Shown here one piece after another: positions 34,094-46,320 of a DNA stretch of 64,000 nucleotides. Position numbers and translations under genes: made by a program. The DNA comes from Lithobates sylvaticus. Its lineage: Eukaryota; Chordata; Amphibia; Anura; Ranidae. The DNA lies in NCBI GenBank assembly GCA_028564925.1, contig CM053029.1, positions 31,034,025-31,098,024 on the forward strand. Reading direction: 5' to 3'. Every line of letters begins with the position of its first letter. The stretch's first letter is position 1. The notes under the pieces are model-generated. The model ran no database searches, had not been told where the DNA came from, and was given only the letters and a program-made list of their open reading frames with translations.

Positions 34094-34896
34094 TCACTTC
34101 TTGTAGTTCTTCAACCCACTGAGCTCAGAGTCTTCTGGAGACATGCTTGGCCATTCCATCACCTTTACCCTCAGCTTCTTTAGCAAGGCAGTGGTCGTCT
34201 TGGAGGTGTGTTGGGGGTCATTATCATGTTGGAATACTGCCCTGTGGCCCAGTCTCTGAAGGGAGGGGATCATGCTCTGCTTCAGTATGTCACAGTACAT
34301 GTTGGCATTCATGGTTCCCTCAATGAACTGTAGCGTCCCAGTGCCGGCAGCACTCATGCAGCCCCAGACCATGACACTCCCACCACCATGCTTGACTGTA
34401 GGCAAGACACACCTGTCTTTGTACTCCTCACCTGGTTGCTGCAACACACGCCTGACACACAGGACATGGTTCCAGTAATCCATGTCCTTAGTCTGCTTGT
34501 CTTCAGCAAACTGTTTGTGGGCTTTCTTGTGCATCATCTTTAGAAGAGGCTTCATTCTGGGATGACAGCCATGCAGACCAATTTGATGCAGTGTGCGGCG
34601 TATGGTCTGAGCACGGCTGACCCCCCACCCCTTCAACCTCTGCAGCAATGCTGGCAGCACTTGTACATCTATTTCCCAAAGACAACCTCTGGATATGACG
34701 CTGAGCACGTGCACTCAACTTCTTTGGTCGACCATGACGAGGTCTGTTCTGAGTGGATCCTGGTAAATCGCTGTATGGTCTTGGCCACCGTGCTGCAGCT
34801 CAGTTTCAGGGTCTTGGCAATCTTCTTATAGCCTAGGCCATCTTTATGTAGAGCAACAATTCTTTTTTTCAGATCCTTTAGAGAATTTATTGCCAT
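34094..34896 (-). pseudogene. Tc1 transposase, frame-disrupted and truncated
   Basis: N-terminal paired-like helix-turn-helix at 34780-34896 (KDLKKRIVALHKDGLGYKKI, KTLKLSCSTVAKTIQRF). RSTKEVECTC-type linker, then in other frames KLSARAQRHIQRLSLGNRCT and HGGGSVMVWGCMSAAGTGTL. Second Asp motif FQHDNDPQHTSK near 34205. The PDLNPIE block with the last acidic residue is missing after MEWPSMSP. At least two frame changes; dead. Confidence 0.9.
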
Positions 34897-35278
34897 GAGG
34901 TGCCATGTTGAACTTCCAGTGACCAGTATGAGAGAGTGAGAGCGATAACACCAAATTTAACACACCTGCTCCCCATTCACACCTGAGACCTTGTAACACT
35001 AACGAGTCACATGACACCGGGGAGGGAAAATGGCTAATTGGGCCCAATTTGGACATTTTCACTTAGGGGTGTACTCACTTTTGTTGTCAGCGGTTTACAC
35101 ATTAATGGCTGTGTGTTGAGTTTTTTTGAGGGGACAGCAAATTTACACTGTTATACAAGCTGTACACTCACTACTTTACATTGTAGCAAAGTGTCATTTC
35201 TTCAGTGTTGTCACATGAAAAGATAGAAGAAAATATTTACAAAAATGCGAGGGGTGTACTCACTTTTGTGAGATACTG
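34094..35278 (-). mobile_element. Tc1-like transposon, 3'-truncated
   Basis: The end at 35230-35278 (ACTCACTTTTGTGAGATACTG before TA), with a second AGGGGTGTACTCACTTTTGT copy at 35066-35085, is a classic Tc1 terminus with direct repeats. The transposase lies inward; the opposite terminus is absent. Confidence 0.85.
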
Positions 35279-35280
35279 TA

Positions 35281-35531
35281 ATTAACTGCTTCCTGCCCTC
35301 TGCGCGTGAAGATAGAAGAGCCGGTAAGAGCCGGTAAGCGGCATTCCTCAGTGGGGACATCTACATTGATAATCAGGGCATTGATTATCAGTGCAGCTCC
35401 ATCAGTGCCCATCAGTGATGCCTGGCAGTGCCATCAGTGATGCCAATCAGTGCCCATTATTGATGCCTGTCAGTGCCTCCTCATCAGTGCCGCCTACCAG
35501 TGCCATCTATAAACTGTATGACTGAGGAAGA
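35281..35531. mobile_element. TTAA-family minisatellite subtype, fragment
   Basis: AACTGCTTCCTGCCC start, hairpin CATTGATAATCAGGGCATTGATTATCAG, then degenerate CATCAGTGATGCC/CAGTGCC units like those in 39587-40663. Right end missing. Confidence 0.5.
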
Positions 35532-35539
35532 TTAAATAT

Positions 35540-36370
35540 TAGACATGTGCAATTCGTTTCGTTTTTTTTTTTCGTTTTTCGTTAAAATTCGTTATATTCG
35601 TTCATTCGTTATCGTACGAATGAAGAATGATTCGCTAAAAATTTTAATGAATAACGAATGTTCGAATCGAACGAATCCGAACAAAACAACGAAAATCAGA
35701 ATTAACCAAATTAGAAACAACGCAACTACGAAAGAAGAAAATCCGAAAAAAACGAAAACAGGAACAACGAAAATCAAAATGACCGAAAAAATTCTTACAT
35801 TCGTAACTTTTTTTTTTTTGTTAGAATTGGTAATTTTCCGTGTCTCTTACAATGGCGCTGCTTAACGTGCTTCAAATGGATTGAACGAAAAAATTCGTAA
35901 ATTCGTAACTTTTTTTTTTGATTCGTAATTTTCCGTGTCTCTTACAATGGCGCTGCTTAACGTGCTTCAAATGGATTGAACGAAAAAATTTGTACATTCG
36001 TAACTTTTTTTTTCGATTCGTAATTTTCCGTGTCTCTTAAAATGTAATAATAGCATACACATTACATACAATTATGAATTATGCTCCGATTACGAATCTA
36101 CGAAAACAATGTTACGAAAGTACGAATAAATCAATCTAACGAAAGTACGAATGTAACTAAATCTACGAAAATACGAATGCGTCCGAATTTCGAATAAACG
36201 AAAATTAAACTAACGGAAAAACGATTCAACGAAAAAATAACTCTTACGAAAATACGAATCGTTACGAATACGAACACCGACGACTTACGAATTTACGAAT
36301 CGTTACGAATCAACGGAAACTAAAAAAACTAAACGAAAATAAACAAATTTTTCTATTGTTTACATGTCTA
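35540..36370 (+). mobile_element. AT-rich hAT element, copy 6
   Basis: TAGACATGTGC...TTTACATGTCTA with exact 8-base flanks TTAAATAT. Confidence 0.92.
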
Positions 36371-36378
36371 TTAAATAT

Positions 36379-36545
36379 CAGAGTGTAAAATACTTAAGAA
36401 AAGATTTGGAGGAAGAGGTCAAATAAGAATCAAGATGTGTACAAAATCTTCTAGTTACAAAAAACCAACAAGCAAGACACAAAATTTTGTAAACAGGATA
36501 TTAATACATTCATTGCTTGCAAAAAGACTTGCAGTATGAAAAGAG
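36379..36545. other. Intronic spacer
   Basis: AT-rich, no feature seen. Confidence 0.4.
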
Positions 36546-36553
36546 GAAATGAA

Positions 36554-37374
36554 CAGTGTTGGTCATCTTACTTTAAAAAAGTAATTAGTTAAGTTACAAA
36601 TTACTTCTCCCAAAAAGTAATTGCGTTAGTAACTCAGTTACTACATTGGAAAAGTAATTAGTTACGCAGCAAAGTAACTGTGACTTTTTTTTTACAATAT
36701 TCTATACGTGTAACTAAGGGGCGGGTCTAGTATTACTGTAACCAAGGGGCGCATTTATTATTATTGTTATATATCGTGTAACCAAGGGGCTGCTCTATTA
36801 TTACTCTAAGCAAGGGGCAGATCTGTTATAGCGTGTAAGCAAGGGGCGGGTCTATTATTATTATATCGTGTAAGGGGCGGATGGCTACAGAAGAGGGCGA
36901 ATGTTAAATTAATGGGTAGAGCTCGATATATAACAATAATAATAAATGCGCCCCTTGGTTACAGTAATACTAGACTCGCCCCTTAGTTACACGATAGACG
37001 CCCCTTGCAGAGTAGCACGAGCATCGGGAGCGTGCGGCATCGCCTCGTACAATTACATGTTGCGCGGTGTAGAGTTCACTCAGAGCTGTTTAGGTTCGGC
37101 AATTTTCGGGAAGCTCCGTAGTCCTTCGTACTGTGCAAGCCCTGCGCCTGCGCAGTACAGGGGGTCCTTATCTGGCGGGGGAACTTTTTCGGCAGGACAC
37201 CGGAATTACACTACTGCCATCTAGTGACGGTAGATGTAATTGGGGTAACTAAGCCAAAGTAATGGTAACTTAGTTACCATGAGGGGAAAAGTAATCAGTT
37301 AGATTACTAGTTACCCTCTAAAGTAACTGAGTTACGTAACTCAGTTTATTTTAACTCAGTTACTTACATCACTG
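36554..37374 (+). mobile_element. CAGTGTTGG hAT element, copy 2
   Basis: CAGTG...CACTG with exact 8-base flanks GAAATGAA (36546-36553, 37375-37382). Only one central VNTR unit, against about four in copy 1. Confidence 0.92.
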
Positions 37375-37382
37375 GAAATGAA

Positions 37383-37887
37383 TACAGGAACTTCACTCTC
37401 CCCTACAATTTTATCTTTTATCCTTCTTCTTTGAAAGCTAAATTGTCATAAAAAACATACTCAACTAGAGAACTCTGCATGGTCTGGTGTAAGCTGCCAA
37501 TCTGTCGCAGCACTATTGCCACCATGTCCATCTCAGCACCATGTGCCACCATTTTCTCGTGTGACATCAGGAGGCTGGTTGTCTCTCCTGGTTTTTTTTT
37601 GAGACAGTTCCATAAAAATAAAAAAAACACAGGACCTGTAGGTACAATGCCTCCATCCCTGTTTGACAATTCATTAAAGAAAGAGGTTTGGGACTTTGTA
37701 TGAAGCATACAGCTGGTTGGGGAGGTGACCATGATGCAAATTGTGTCTGACCAGTTCGTTATGTAACTGTAATTACTACATTTCAATACAATGCACATAA
37801 AGAGTATAATAGAATAAAAATGTATTCCATATATGATGTGTACAACCAAAACATCACAATAAGATAGGATAATAATCCATAATAATA
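37383..37887. other. Unclassified DNA with a 143-codon minus-strand frame
   Basis: A minus-strand frame at 37418-37849 includes QTSFFNELSNRDGGIVPTGP and MSHEKMVAHGAEMDMVAIVL. I recognise no family; there are no flanking splice signals or repeat ends I trust. It may be a remnant of a transposon-encoded protein. Confidence 0.3.
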
Positions 37888-37895
37888 ATGTCAGA

Positions 37896-39233
37896 TAGAC
37901 ATGTGCACAACAAAAAATTAGTTTATTTTCGTTTCGTTTTTGTCGTTTCCGAAAAAAAATCGTTTATTTTAGTTTCGTTTTTTTTGTTTCCGTTGATTCG
38001 TAACGATTCGTACATTCGTAAGTGTTATTTTTTCGTTGATTCGTTTTTTTCGGATGCATTCGTATTTATTCGTACATTCGTAGATTCGTAATCGGAGCAT
38101 ACTTCATAATTTTATGTAATGTGTATGCTATTATTACATTTTAATAATTTACGAATCGAAAAAAAAGTTACGAATCGAAAAAAAAAAGTTACGAATCGAA
38201 AAAAAAGTTACGAATGTACGAATTTTTTTGTTCAATCCATTCGAAGCATGTTAAGCAACGCCATTGTAAGAGACACGGAAAATTACGAATCGAAAAAAAA
38301 AGTTACGAATCGAAAAACAAAAGTTACGAATCGAAAAAAAAAAGTTACGAATGTACGAATTTTTTTTGTTCAATCCATTCGAAGCACGTTAAGCAACGCC
38401 ATTGTAAGAGACACGGAAAATTACGAATCGAAAAAAAAAAGTTACGAATCGAAAAAAAAAGTTACGAATGTACAATTTTTTTTGTTCAATCCATTCGAAG
38501 CACGTTAAGCAGCACCATTGTAAAGCCCCATACACACGCGCGGATTATCCGAGGACCAGGTCCGTCGGATCCTGTCCGTCATACTTTGTCGGATGTTGGT
38601 GTTGCATACACACGGTCGGACAAAGTTGTCGGAAAATCCGATCATTCTGAACTACAACGGGACTACGTAGAGGCTAGTAGCCAATAGCTTTGGTCTTGTA
38701 ATGTGATCTGAGCATGCGTAGCACTTTGTCCGTCGGACAACGATACACACGATCGGATTTGGTGTGATCGGACCGTGTTGTCAAAAAATCTATCCAGCAG
38801 GAGATAGGACTTTGTCCGTCAGACAATCCGACGTACACTGTCCGATGGTGCATACACACGGTCGGATTTTTCAACAACATTGTCCGATCGGACAGAATCC
38901 ATGCGAAAATCCGACCGTGTGTATGGGGCTTAAGGGACACGAAAAATTACCAATTCAACAAAAAAAAAAGTTACGAATGTACAAATTTTTTCGTTCGTTT
39001 TCGTTTTTCGAATTTTCTTCATTAGTACATTCGTTGTTTCTAATTTATTTTTTTCGGATTTTCGTTGTTTTTCGGATTCGTTTGATTCAAATGATTCGTT
39101 AATCGGATTCGTACGATTCGTTATTCGGATTCGTACGATTTGAACGATTCGTTCATTCGTACGAAAGCGAACGAACGAAAATAACGAAACACGAAAAAAA
39201 ACGAAAATAAACTAAACGAATTGCACATGTCTA
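37896..39233 (-). mobile_element. AT-rich hAT element, copy 7, interrupted
   Basis: Exact 8-base flanks ATGTCAGA. Contains tandem TTCGAAGCACGTTAAGC blocks and the TWA-flanked element at 38524-38930. Confidence 0.92.
38524..38930. mobile_element. TWA-flanked ACACACGGTCGGA element inside a hAT
   Basis: Ends AGCCCCATACACACGCGCGG and CCGTGTGTATGGGGCT, with TAA on both sides (38521-38523, 38931-38933). Removing it restores the host string CATTGTAAGGGACACG. Confidence 0.9.
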
Positions 39234-39241
39234 ATGTCAGA

Positions 39242-39582
39242 CACATAACCCATGTATCACACAATACATATATAAAAGTGCATGATTGTTACAACATATT
39301 GCAATAAAACAGAATAAAATTGATGGAATAATCCTGACTGTAAACATGATAGTGGCTTCAACATAGCTTTACGCGTTTCGTGGATGACCTCCACTCATCA
39401 GGAGCAGATGCTTGATATATATCGATAAATAATAAGTTGTAAATATTAATAATCGGTCTCAATTTAAGAGGACAGGAGAGGGGGAGAAAAAAATTTAATA
39501 TGGAAAATATCCAGTAAGGTCCCCCATGGATCATCAGGAGTGATGTGAATGGCATATCCATGGAACCTCTGAAAATAACTGT
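39242..39582. other. Unclassified element remnant with a hammerhead-like motif
   Basis: Non-coding. The reverse strand holds a ribozyme-like core, annotated separately. Possibly a Penelope-like or SINE-type remnant extending beyond the TTAA element at 39587. Confidence 0.4.
39361..39405 (-). ncRNA. Possible hammerhead ribozyme core
   Basis: On the minus strand CTGATGAG, a 4-5 bp stem II (TGGA/TCCA around GGTCA), then CGAAAC, then GCGTAAAGC: both invariant blocks of the hammerhead core in order and spacing. Helix III would be very short, as in Penelope-like elements, and helix I is weak, so activity is doubtful. Confidence 0.4.
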
Positions 39583-39586
39583 TTAA

Positions 39587-40663
39587 CCACTTCAATACCG
39601 GGCACCTTCCTGCCCAGACCAATTTTGAGCTTTCAGCGCTGTCGCACTTTGAATGACAATTGCGCGGTCATACAACACTGTACCCAAATGACATTTTTAT
39701 CATTTTTTCCCACAAATAGAGCTTTCTTTTGGTGGTATTTGATCACCTCTGCATTTTTTTTTGGAAAAAAAAAAATGTTTTTTTTTGTTTCGGTTTCAAA
39801 ACTTTGTAAATAAGTACGTTTTCTCCTTCACTGATGGGCACTGATAAGGCGGCACTGATGGGCACCGATCAGGTGGCACCAATAAAGTGGCACTGAGGTG
39901 GCATTGATGGGCACTGATATGTGGCACTGATAGGCGGCACTGATGGGCACTGATAGGTGGCACAAATTGGCACTGATAGCTGGCACGGATTGGCATGGAT
40001 AGGCGGCACAGATGGGCATGGCTAGGCGGCACAGATGGGCATGGATAGGCGGCACAGGTGAGCATGGATGGGCACTGATAGGCGGCATGGATGGGTACTG
40101 ATAGTTGGCACAGATGGGCACTGATAGGTGGCACGGATAGGCACTGATAGGTGGCACGAATAGGCACTGATAGGCAGCATTTTTCTGTACTGATGGATGC
40201 CAATCAGTGCCAAACAATAATGCATGCCAATCCGTGATGCCCATTGTGGGCACTGATTGGCATCCATTGTGGGCACTGATTGGCATCCATTGTGGGCACT
40301 GTGTGTCACCCTGGTGGTCTAGGGTGGCATACCTTGTGATGGGCATCCCTGGTGGTCTGGTGGCGTCCCTGGTGGTCCAGTGTGGGCATCCTCGGGTGGG
40401 CTGTGCTGATAATTGATCAGCACAGACCCCCCTGTCAGAGGCGCAGCCGATCGGCTCTCCTCTACTCGCGTCTGACAGAGTCTGACGGCTCTCCTTTACT
40501 CGCGGCTGATCACGTGGTAAAGAGTCTCCGTCTGAGACTCTTTACCAAGATCGTAGCTGGGGGCGCGCAGCGGCTCAAAATCCTGAGGACGTCATATGAC
40601 GTCCTGTCAGTATTTTACAACCACTTTGCCGACGACTTTTGACAATGGACGGGCGGCAAGTGG
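39587..40663 (-). mobile_element. TTAA-family element, minisatellite subtype
   Basis: TTAA both sides (39583-39586, 40664-40667); ends CCACTTCAATACC and GGCGGCAAGTGG. A degenerate 20-23-base GATGGGCACTGATAGGCGGC minisatellite covers 39828-40330. Then hairpins, including GGTAAAGAGTCTC/GAGACTCTTTACC and GAGGACGTCATATGACGTCC. Confidence 0.85.
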
Positions 40664-40667
40664 TTAA

Positions 40668-41521
40668 ATTATGTGTATTATTACATATAGTCTGAAGTGT
40701 ACCTATTTGACATGGTAGAGTGTGATCCAATGCTATCACCGAGAGGTAGTGAGTGAAAATGGGATCGTATGGGAAAATGCCATATCTAAGTGTAGAGTGA
40801 GGGAAAGTATAAGAGGTGACTTAATGTACCCCAACCAATGGGGGCTACATGTGAAATAGAAACCATACACCAAAGGAAAGGATGCAGGTGAAAGGAAGGA
40901 AATTCTACCATAATACTACCTGGAACTCCTAGGCCAACACACATGGTCCAAATTGGTGCACAATGTCCAAAGAGGCCAGCTACCACAGGGAACATCTGTG
41001 ACCTTGTGCAGTGAAAAAAGAGGGGCTCGTGCCTTTCAGACCAGTGTCTATCCTTCGGCTAGTGAATTGTTTGGCTCCATCGCTCTATTTCAGACTCATC
41101 GCTATATTGTAAGTATGGGTGGAAATTTTTCATACTTTAGTTTTTCCTCCCCCTTTCCTGACCTCTTACATTGAGACCGATGTAAGAGGGTGCCATTGGC
41201 CAAACATGGCTCAGGGGCAATACAGCAAAAATTTAAAATAATGTCCCTGGCGTAAATCCATCATCAACCCAATAACGTTACCCTGTCTCCATGATGGGGA
41301 AAACAAGCATCTGACAGTGTTCCCCTAATGCTGCTGCTAAATGACATATCTGCAGCACTGCTCCAAGGTGAACCCATGCCTGGGGATCCTGGGTGTCCTC
41401 ACCCTGAATTCCTGGCCCTGTGTTTATATGACTACAGTGGCCAGGGATCTGTTATTTGTGTTGTAAAAACATAATTTGGTGGAGAGAGGTGTTTTTTTAC
41501 CTTTTTTGGGAGTATTGTTAT
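40668..41521. other. Unclassified intronic DNA
   Basis: About 850 bases with no convincing gene; a short inverted pair CTCTTACAT...GATGTAAGAG near 41160-41190. Confidence 0.4.
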
Positions 41522-41523
41522 TA

Positions 41524-42397
41524 CCGTATATACTCGAGTATAAGCCGAGTTTTTCAGCAAATTTTTTTGTGCTGAAAGTGCCCCCCTCGGCTTATACTCG
41601 AGTCAAGCACTTTTCTGCAGCAAAAAAAAAATTTCCGACCCGACTTTGGGGCCCCGTATCTCGGGGCCACTTGGGTCTAGGAGTCCCAAATTTGGTGTGC
41701 CAACCCAGTGGACCTAGCACTATAACATATCCAACATATGGGGTTCCTAGCACTAAGGGGCCCCAAAGTCGGTTCGGAAAATTTCATTCTCTGCTGCAGA
41801 AAAGTGCTTGACATTTTCTGACACGAATTTGGAACCCCATATCTCGGGGACACTTGGAGCTAGGAACCCCAAATTTGGCATTCAAACCCAGTTGAACGAG
41901 CACTACAACATATTCAAAGATAGAGTCCCTAGCACTAAGTGGCCCCGAGATACAGGGCCCCAAAGTCGGTTCAGAAAATGTCATTCTCTGCTGCAGAAAA
42001 GTGCTTGACATTTTCTGACACGAATTTGGGACCCCATATCTCGGGGACACTTGGTGCTAGGAACCCCAAATGTTGTATTCCAACCCAGTGGAATTAGCAC
42101 TACAACATATCAAAAGATAGGGTTCCTAGCACTAAGTGACCCTGAGATACAGGGCCCCAAATCGGTCAACTGTGTCCATCTGCATGGGCACAGTGAGGCT
42201 GCAAATGGGCACAGTGAGGCTGCAAATGGGCACAGTGAGGCTGCAAATGGGCATCGTTGACCCCCTTTTCCACTTACAGTAGCTGCGCATTTCTCACCGT
42301 AGACTTATACTCGAGTCAATAAGTTTTCCCAGTTGTTTGTGGTAAAATTAGGTGCCTCGGCTTATATTCGGGTCGGCCTATACTCGAGTATATACGG
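41524..42397. mobile_element. CCGTATATACTCGAG MITE, full length, copy with internal tandem repeats
   Basis: Ends CCGTATATACTCGAGTATAA and CTCGAGTATATACGG with TA on both sides. Interior has about three degenerate 190-200-base units (TATCTCGGGGACACTTGG, GGAACCCCAAAT) and three 21-base TGCAAATGGGCACAGTGAGGC units at 42189-42252. Confidence 0.85.
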
Positions 42398-42399
42398 TA

Positions 42400-42727
42400 A
42401 ATATTTTTAAGGTGTTTGTTTGTGTTTATTTACATTTTACTTTTTGGAAATTATTAATACGTGGTACTAATATACCATTTTGCTCATTTCCCTGGAAAGG
42501 GGTAGATCTGTTGGCCAGGTTTTTATTTTTTAGTGTCTTTGTTGGGGAGATTCACCCACTCTAAATGTCCATGTGTCTACCGCCAGGACCACGTGCCTGA
42601 CCAAGGGGCCCTGCGTGGCTCCGAAACGTTGCACTATCCTTGTGTTGTGATCATGCAATAAATCACCCGTTTGGACGCTATTTGTGTTGTTCCATGGTGT
42701 TCTGGCAAACATCCTCTCCGTGACTTG
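42400..42727. other. Unclassified element remnant with a hammerhead-like motif
   Basis: Non-coding; contains GGGGAGATTCACCC and the motif at 42583-42633, and ends in an ATGCAATAAATCACC stretch. It continues after the next insertion, where CCGCCAGGACCA recurs at 43850. Confidence 0.4.
42583..42633 (+). ncRNA. Possible degenerate hammerhead ribozyme
   Basis: GTGC-CTGACCA-A, stem II GGGGCC/GGCTCC with loop CTGCGT (one G-U pair), then GAAAC, GTT and GCAC. GTGC/GCAC form a perfect 4-bp helix I and GTT sits at the cleavage position, with almost no helix III. CTGACCA departs from the CTGATGA core, so it may be inactive. Confidence 0.35.
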
Positions 42728-43754
42728 TAGACATATGCAATTCATTTCGTTTTAATTCGTTTTCCGTTAAAATTCGTTATATTCGTTCATTCGTTATCGT
42801 ACGAATGAACGAATGATTTACTAAAATTTTTAACGAATAGCGAATTATCGAATCGAACGAATATGAAAAAAAATGAAAATCCGAAATAACCAAATTAGAA
42901 ACGAAACGAAACTACGAAAGAAGAAAATCCGAAAAACGAAAACAGGAACAACGAAAATCAAAATGAACGAAAAAATTCGTACATTCGTAACTTTTTTTCT
43001 TTTTTTTTTGCGATCCGTAATTTTCCGTGTCTCTTACAATGGTGCTGCTTAACGTGCTTCGAATGGATTGAACGAAAAAATTTGTACATTCATAACTTTT
43101 ATTTTTTTTTTCGATTCGTAATTTTCCGTGTCTCTTACAATGGCGCTGCTTAACGTGCTTCGAATAGATTGAACGAAAAAATTCGTACATTCGTAACTTT
43201 TTTTTTTTTTTTTTCGATTCGTAATTTTCCGTGTCTCTTACAATGGCGCTGCTTAACGTGCTTCGAATAGATTGAACGAAAAAATTTGTACATTCGTAAC
43301 TTTTTTTTTTTTTTTTTTTGCTATTCGTAATTTTCCGTGTCTCTTACAATGTAATAATAGCATACACATTACATAGAATTATGCTCCGATTACGAATATA
43401 CGAAAACAATGTTACGAAAGTACGAATAAATCAATCTTACGAAAGTACGAATGTAACTAAATCTACGAAAATACGAATGCGTCCAAATTTCGAATAAACG
43501 AAAATTAAACTAACGGAAAAACGAATCAACGAAAAAATAACTCTTAACGAAAATACGAATCGTTACGAATACGAACACCGATGACTTACGAATTTACGAA
43601 TCGTTACGAATCCGAACACCGACGACTTACGAATTTACGAATCGTTACGAATCCGAACACCGACGACTTACGAAATTACGAATCGTTACGAATCAACGGA
43701 AACGAACAGAAACGAAACGAAAATAAACAAATTTTTCTATTGTGCACATGTCTA
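42728..43754 (+). mobile_element. AT-rich hAT element, copy 8
   Basis: TAGACATATGC...GCACATGTCTA with exact 8-base flanks GTGACTTG. Carries four tandem CTTACAATGGYGCTGCTTAA blocks. Confidence 0.92.
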
Positions 43755-43762
43755 GTGACTTG

Positions 43763-44203
43763 AACCAGTATCCAGCTGGTTGTTGCTGCAGCATCCAAAT
43801 GCGAGAGCGCATCCAGGAACGTGTGCGATGGGAAAATGAAGTACTACCGCCAGGACCAGACACCGCAACAGCTTATTTCACCTAGTAGTACTTACACCAA
43901 GCTGGATAATACAGGAAGACTTGCTCTCAATTTGGCTACCAGGAGAAGAATTTAACTTATACAGAAAAATTAAGAACGCGTCATCCTATTGGCCAGCAAG
44001 GTTATCATTGCATAGGTGTAACATGTTTGTGCAGTAATAGTGAGTGTTTTGGTTTTCTGTTTTAATATTTCATGTGTTTTAAGAAGGCTTTACACCTATA
44101 TGAACCTTTGATTTATTACCATGGAGGTGAGAGCAAGATTACATATGAGAAGGAATGAGTAATACATACTGTATAAGTGCTATTAGACCGTAAAAAAAAT
44201 AGG
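43763..44203. other. Unclassified intronic DNA
   Basis: Continues the DNA interrupted at 42727. No open frame of note. Confidence 0.4.
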
Positions 44204-44205
44204 TA

Positions 44206-44658
44206 CCGTATATACTCGAGTATAGGCCGACCCGAATATAAGCCGAGGCACCTCATTTTACCACAAACAACTGGGAAAACTTATTGACTCGAGTATAAGC
44301 CTAGGGTGAGAAATGCGCAGCTACTGTAAGTGGAAAAGAGGGTCAACGATGCCCATTTGCAGCCTCACTGTGACCATGCAGATGGACACAGTTGACCAAT
44401 TTGGGGCCCTGTATCTCGGGGTCACTTAGTGCTAGGAACCCCATATGTTGGATATGTTATAGTGCTAGGTCCACTGGGTTGGCACACCAAATTGGGACTC
44501 CTAGACCCAAGTGGCCCCGAGATACGGGGCCCCAAAGTCGGGTCGGAAATTTTCTTTTTTGCTGCAGAAAAGTGCTTGACTCGAGTATAAGCCGAGGGGG
44601 GCACTTTCAGCACAAAAAAATGTGCTGAAAAACTCAGCTTATACTCGAGTATATACGG
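44206..44658. mobile_element. CCGTATATACTCGAG MITE, short copy
   Basis: Ends CCGTATATACTCGAG and CTCGAGTATATACGG with TA on both sides. Like 41524-42397 in reverse order but with a single internal unit. Confidence 0.88.
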
Positions 44659-44660
44659 TA

Positions 44661-44845
44661 ATTTAGTTCTGTCCAGTGTGCACAGGTTGTGGGCTTCAAA
44701 TAAACTGGATTGCAAAGTGATGAAGAGGAATTACTACAGTATTTTGCAACAAATACAGTATCAGGTTCATTATTGCATTTGTTTCGGTTTTTCACTTAGT
44801 AGATGTCCCAAACGCGTAGGCTGTTTTACAGCTTTGTACATGTAT
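44661..44845. other. Intronic spacer
   Basis: No gene. CCCAAACGCGTAGGCTG may be a further decayed ribozyme-element end. Confidence 0.35.
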
Positions 44846-44849
44846 TTAA

Positions 44850-46316
44850 AGCGGAGTTCCACCCAAAAATGGAACTTCCGCTTTTCGGATTTCCTACCCC
44901 CTGCTGGTGTCACATTTGGTATCTTTCAGGGGAGAGGGGGGGGGAGCAGATACCTGTCTAATACAGGTATTTTGCTCCCACTTCTGGGCATAGATACCCG
45001 AGCCACCCACGGGTATCTACGCTACTTCTGGCGCCTTCTCCTTCCCCTTCCCCTCCGCTGTCTTTTGTGCACAACAAAAAAATTTGTTTATTTTCGTTTC
45101 GTTTTTTTCGTTTACGAAAAAAATCGTTTTTTTTTTTCGTTTCGTTTTTTTTTTCGTTTCCGTTGATTCGTAACGATTCGTACATTCGTAAGTCGTCGGT
45201 GTTCGTATTCGTAACGATTCGTACATTCATAAGAGTTATTTTTTCGTTGATTCGTTTTTTCGTTAGTTTAATTTTTGGACGCATTCGTATTTATTCGTAC
45301 ATTCGTAACATTCGTAGATTCGTAATCGGAGCATAATTCACAATTTTATGTAATGTGTATGCTATTATTACATTTTAATAATTTACGAATCGAAAAAAAA
45401 GTTACGAATGTACGAATTTTTTTGTTCAATAGAGACACGGAAAATTACAAATCGAAAAAAAAAAAAAAAAAAAAAAGGTTACGAATCGAAAAAAAAAAGT
45501 TACGAATCGAAAAAAAAAGTTACGAATCGAAAAAAAAAGTTACGAATGTACGAATTTTTTTGTTCAATAGAGACACGGAAAATTACCAATCGAAAAAAAA
45601 TAAAATAAAAAAAGTTACGAATCGAAAAAAAAAAAGTTACGAATCGAAAAAAAAAGTTACGAATCGGAAAAAAAAAAGTTACGAATGTACGAATTTTTTT
45701 GTTCAATCCATTCAAAGCACGTTTAGCAGCACCATTGTAAGGGACACGGAAAATTACCAATTCAACAAAAAAAAGAGTTACGAATGTACGAATTTTTTCG
45801 TTCGTTTTCGTTTTTCGGATTTTCTTCATTCGTACATTCGTTGTTTCTAATTAGTTTTTTTTTGGATTCGTTCGATTTGAATGATTCGTTAATCGGATTC
45901 GTACGATTCGTTATTCGGATTCGTACGATTCGAATGATTCGTTCATTCGTACGAAAACGAACGAAGGAAAATAACGAAAAAAAAACGAAAAACTAAAAAA
46001 AACGAAACGAATTGCACATGTCTACTGTCTTCTGGTAGTCACACAGGTCCCACAAGACAGCAGGGACCAGAAGGTTCACGCAGCACGAGTTGCGCAAGCG
46101 CAGTAGAGAACCAGGAAGTGAAGCCACAAGGCTTCACTTCCTGATTCCCTTACGAAGATTGCGGTGGCAGCACCCGAGAGCCGAGGGAAAGATCGGCTTT
46201 GGGTGCCGACATCGCGGGCACCCTGGACAGGTAAGTGTCCTTATTTTAAGAGTCAGCAGCTGCAGTATTTGTAGCGGCTGACTTTTAAAAAAAAAATAAT
46301 TGGGCGGAACGCCGCT
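44850..46316. mobile_element. TTAA-flanked AGCGGAGTTCCACCC element, copy 2, interrupted
   Basis: TTAA at 44846-44849 and 46317-46320; ends AGCGGAGTTCCACCC and GGGCGGAACGCCGCT. Split by the AT-rich hAT at 45066-46024. The right part holds GAAGTGAAGCCACAAGGCTTCACTTC, a hairpin. Confidence 0.82.
45066..46024 (-). mobile_element. AT-rich hAT element, copy 9, left terminus shortened
   Basis: Right end GCACATGTCTA intact. The left begins TGTGCACAAC, so about six terminal bases are lost. Flanks CTGTCTTT/CTGTCTTC match at 7 of 8. Confidence 0.85.
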
Positions 46317-46320
46317 TTAA

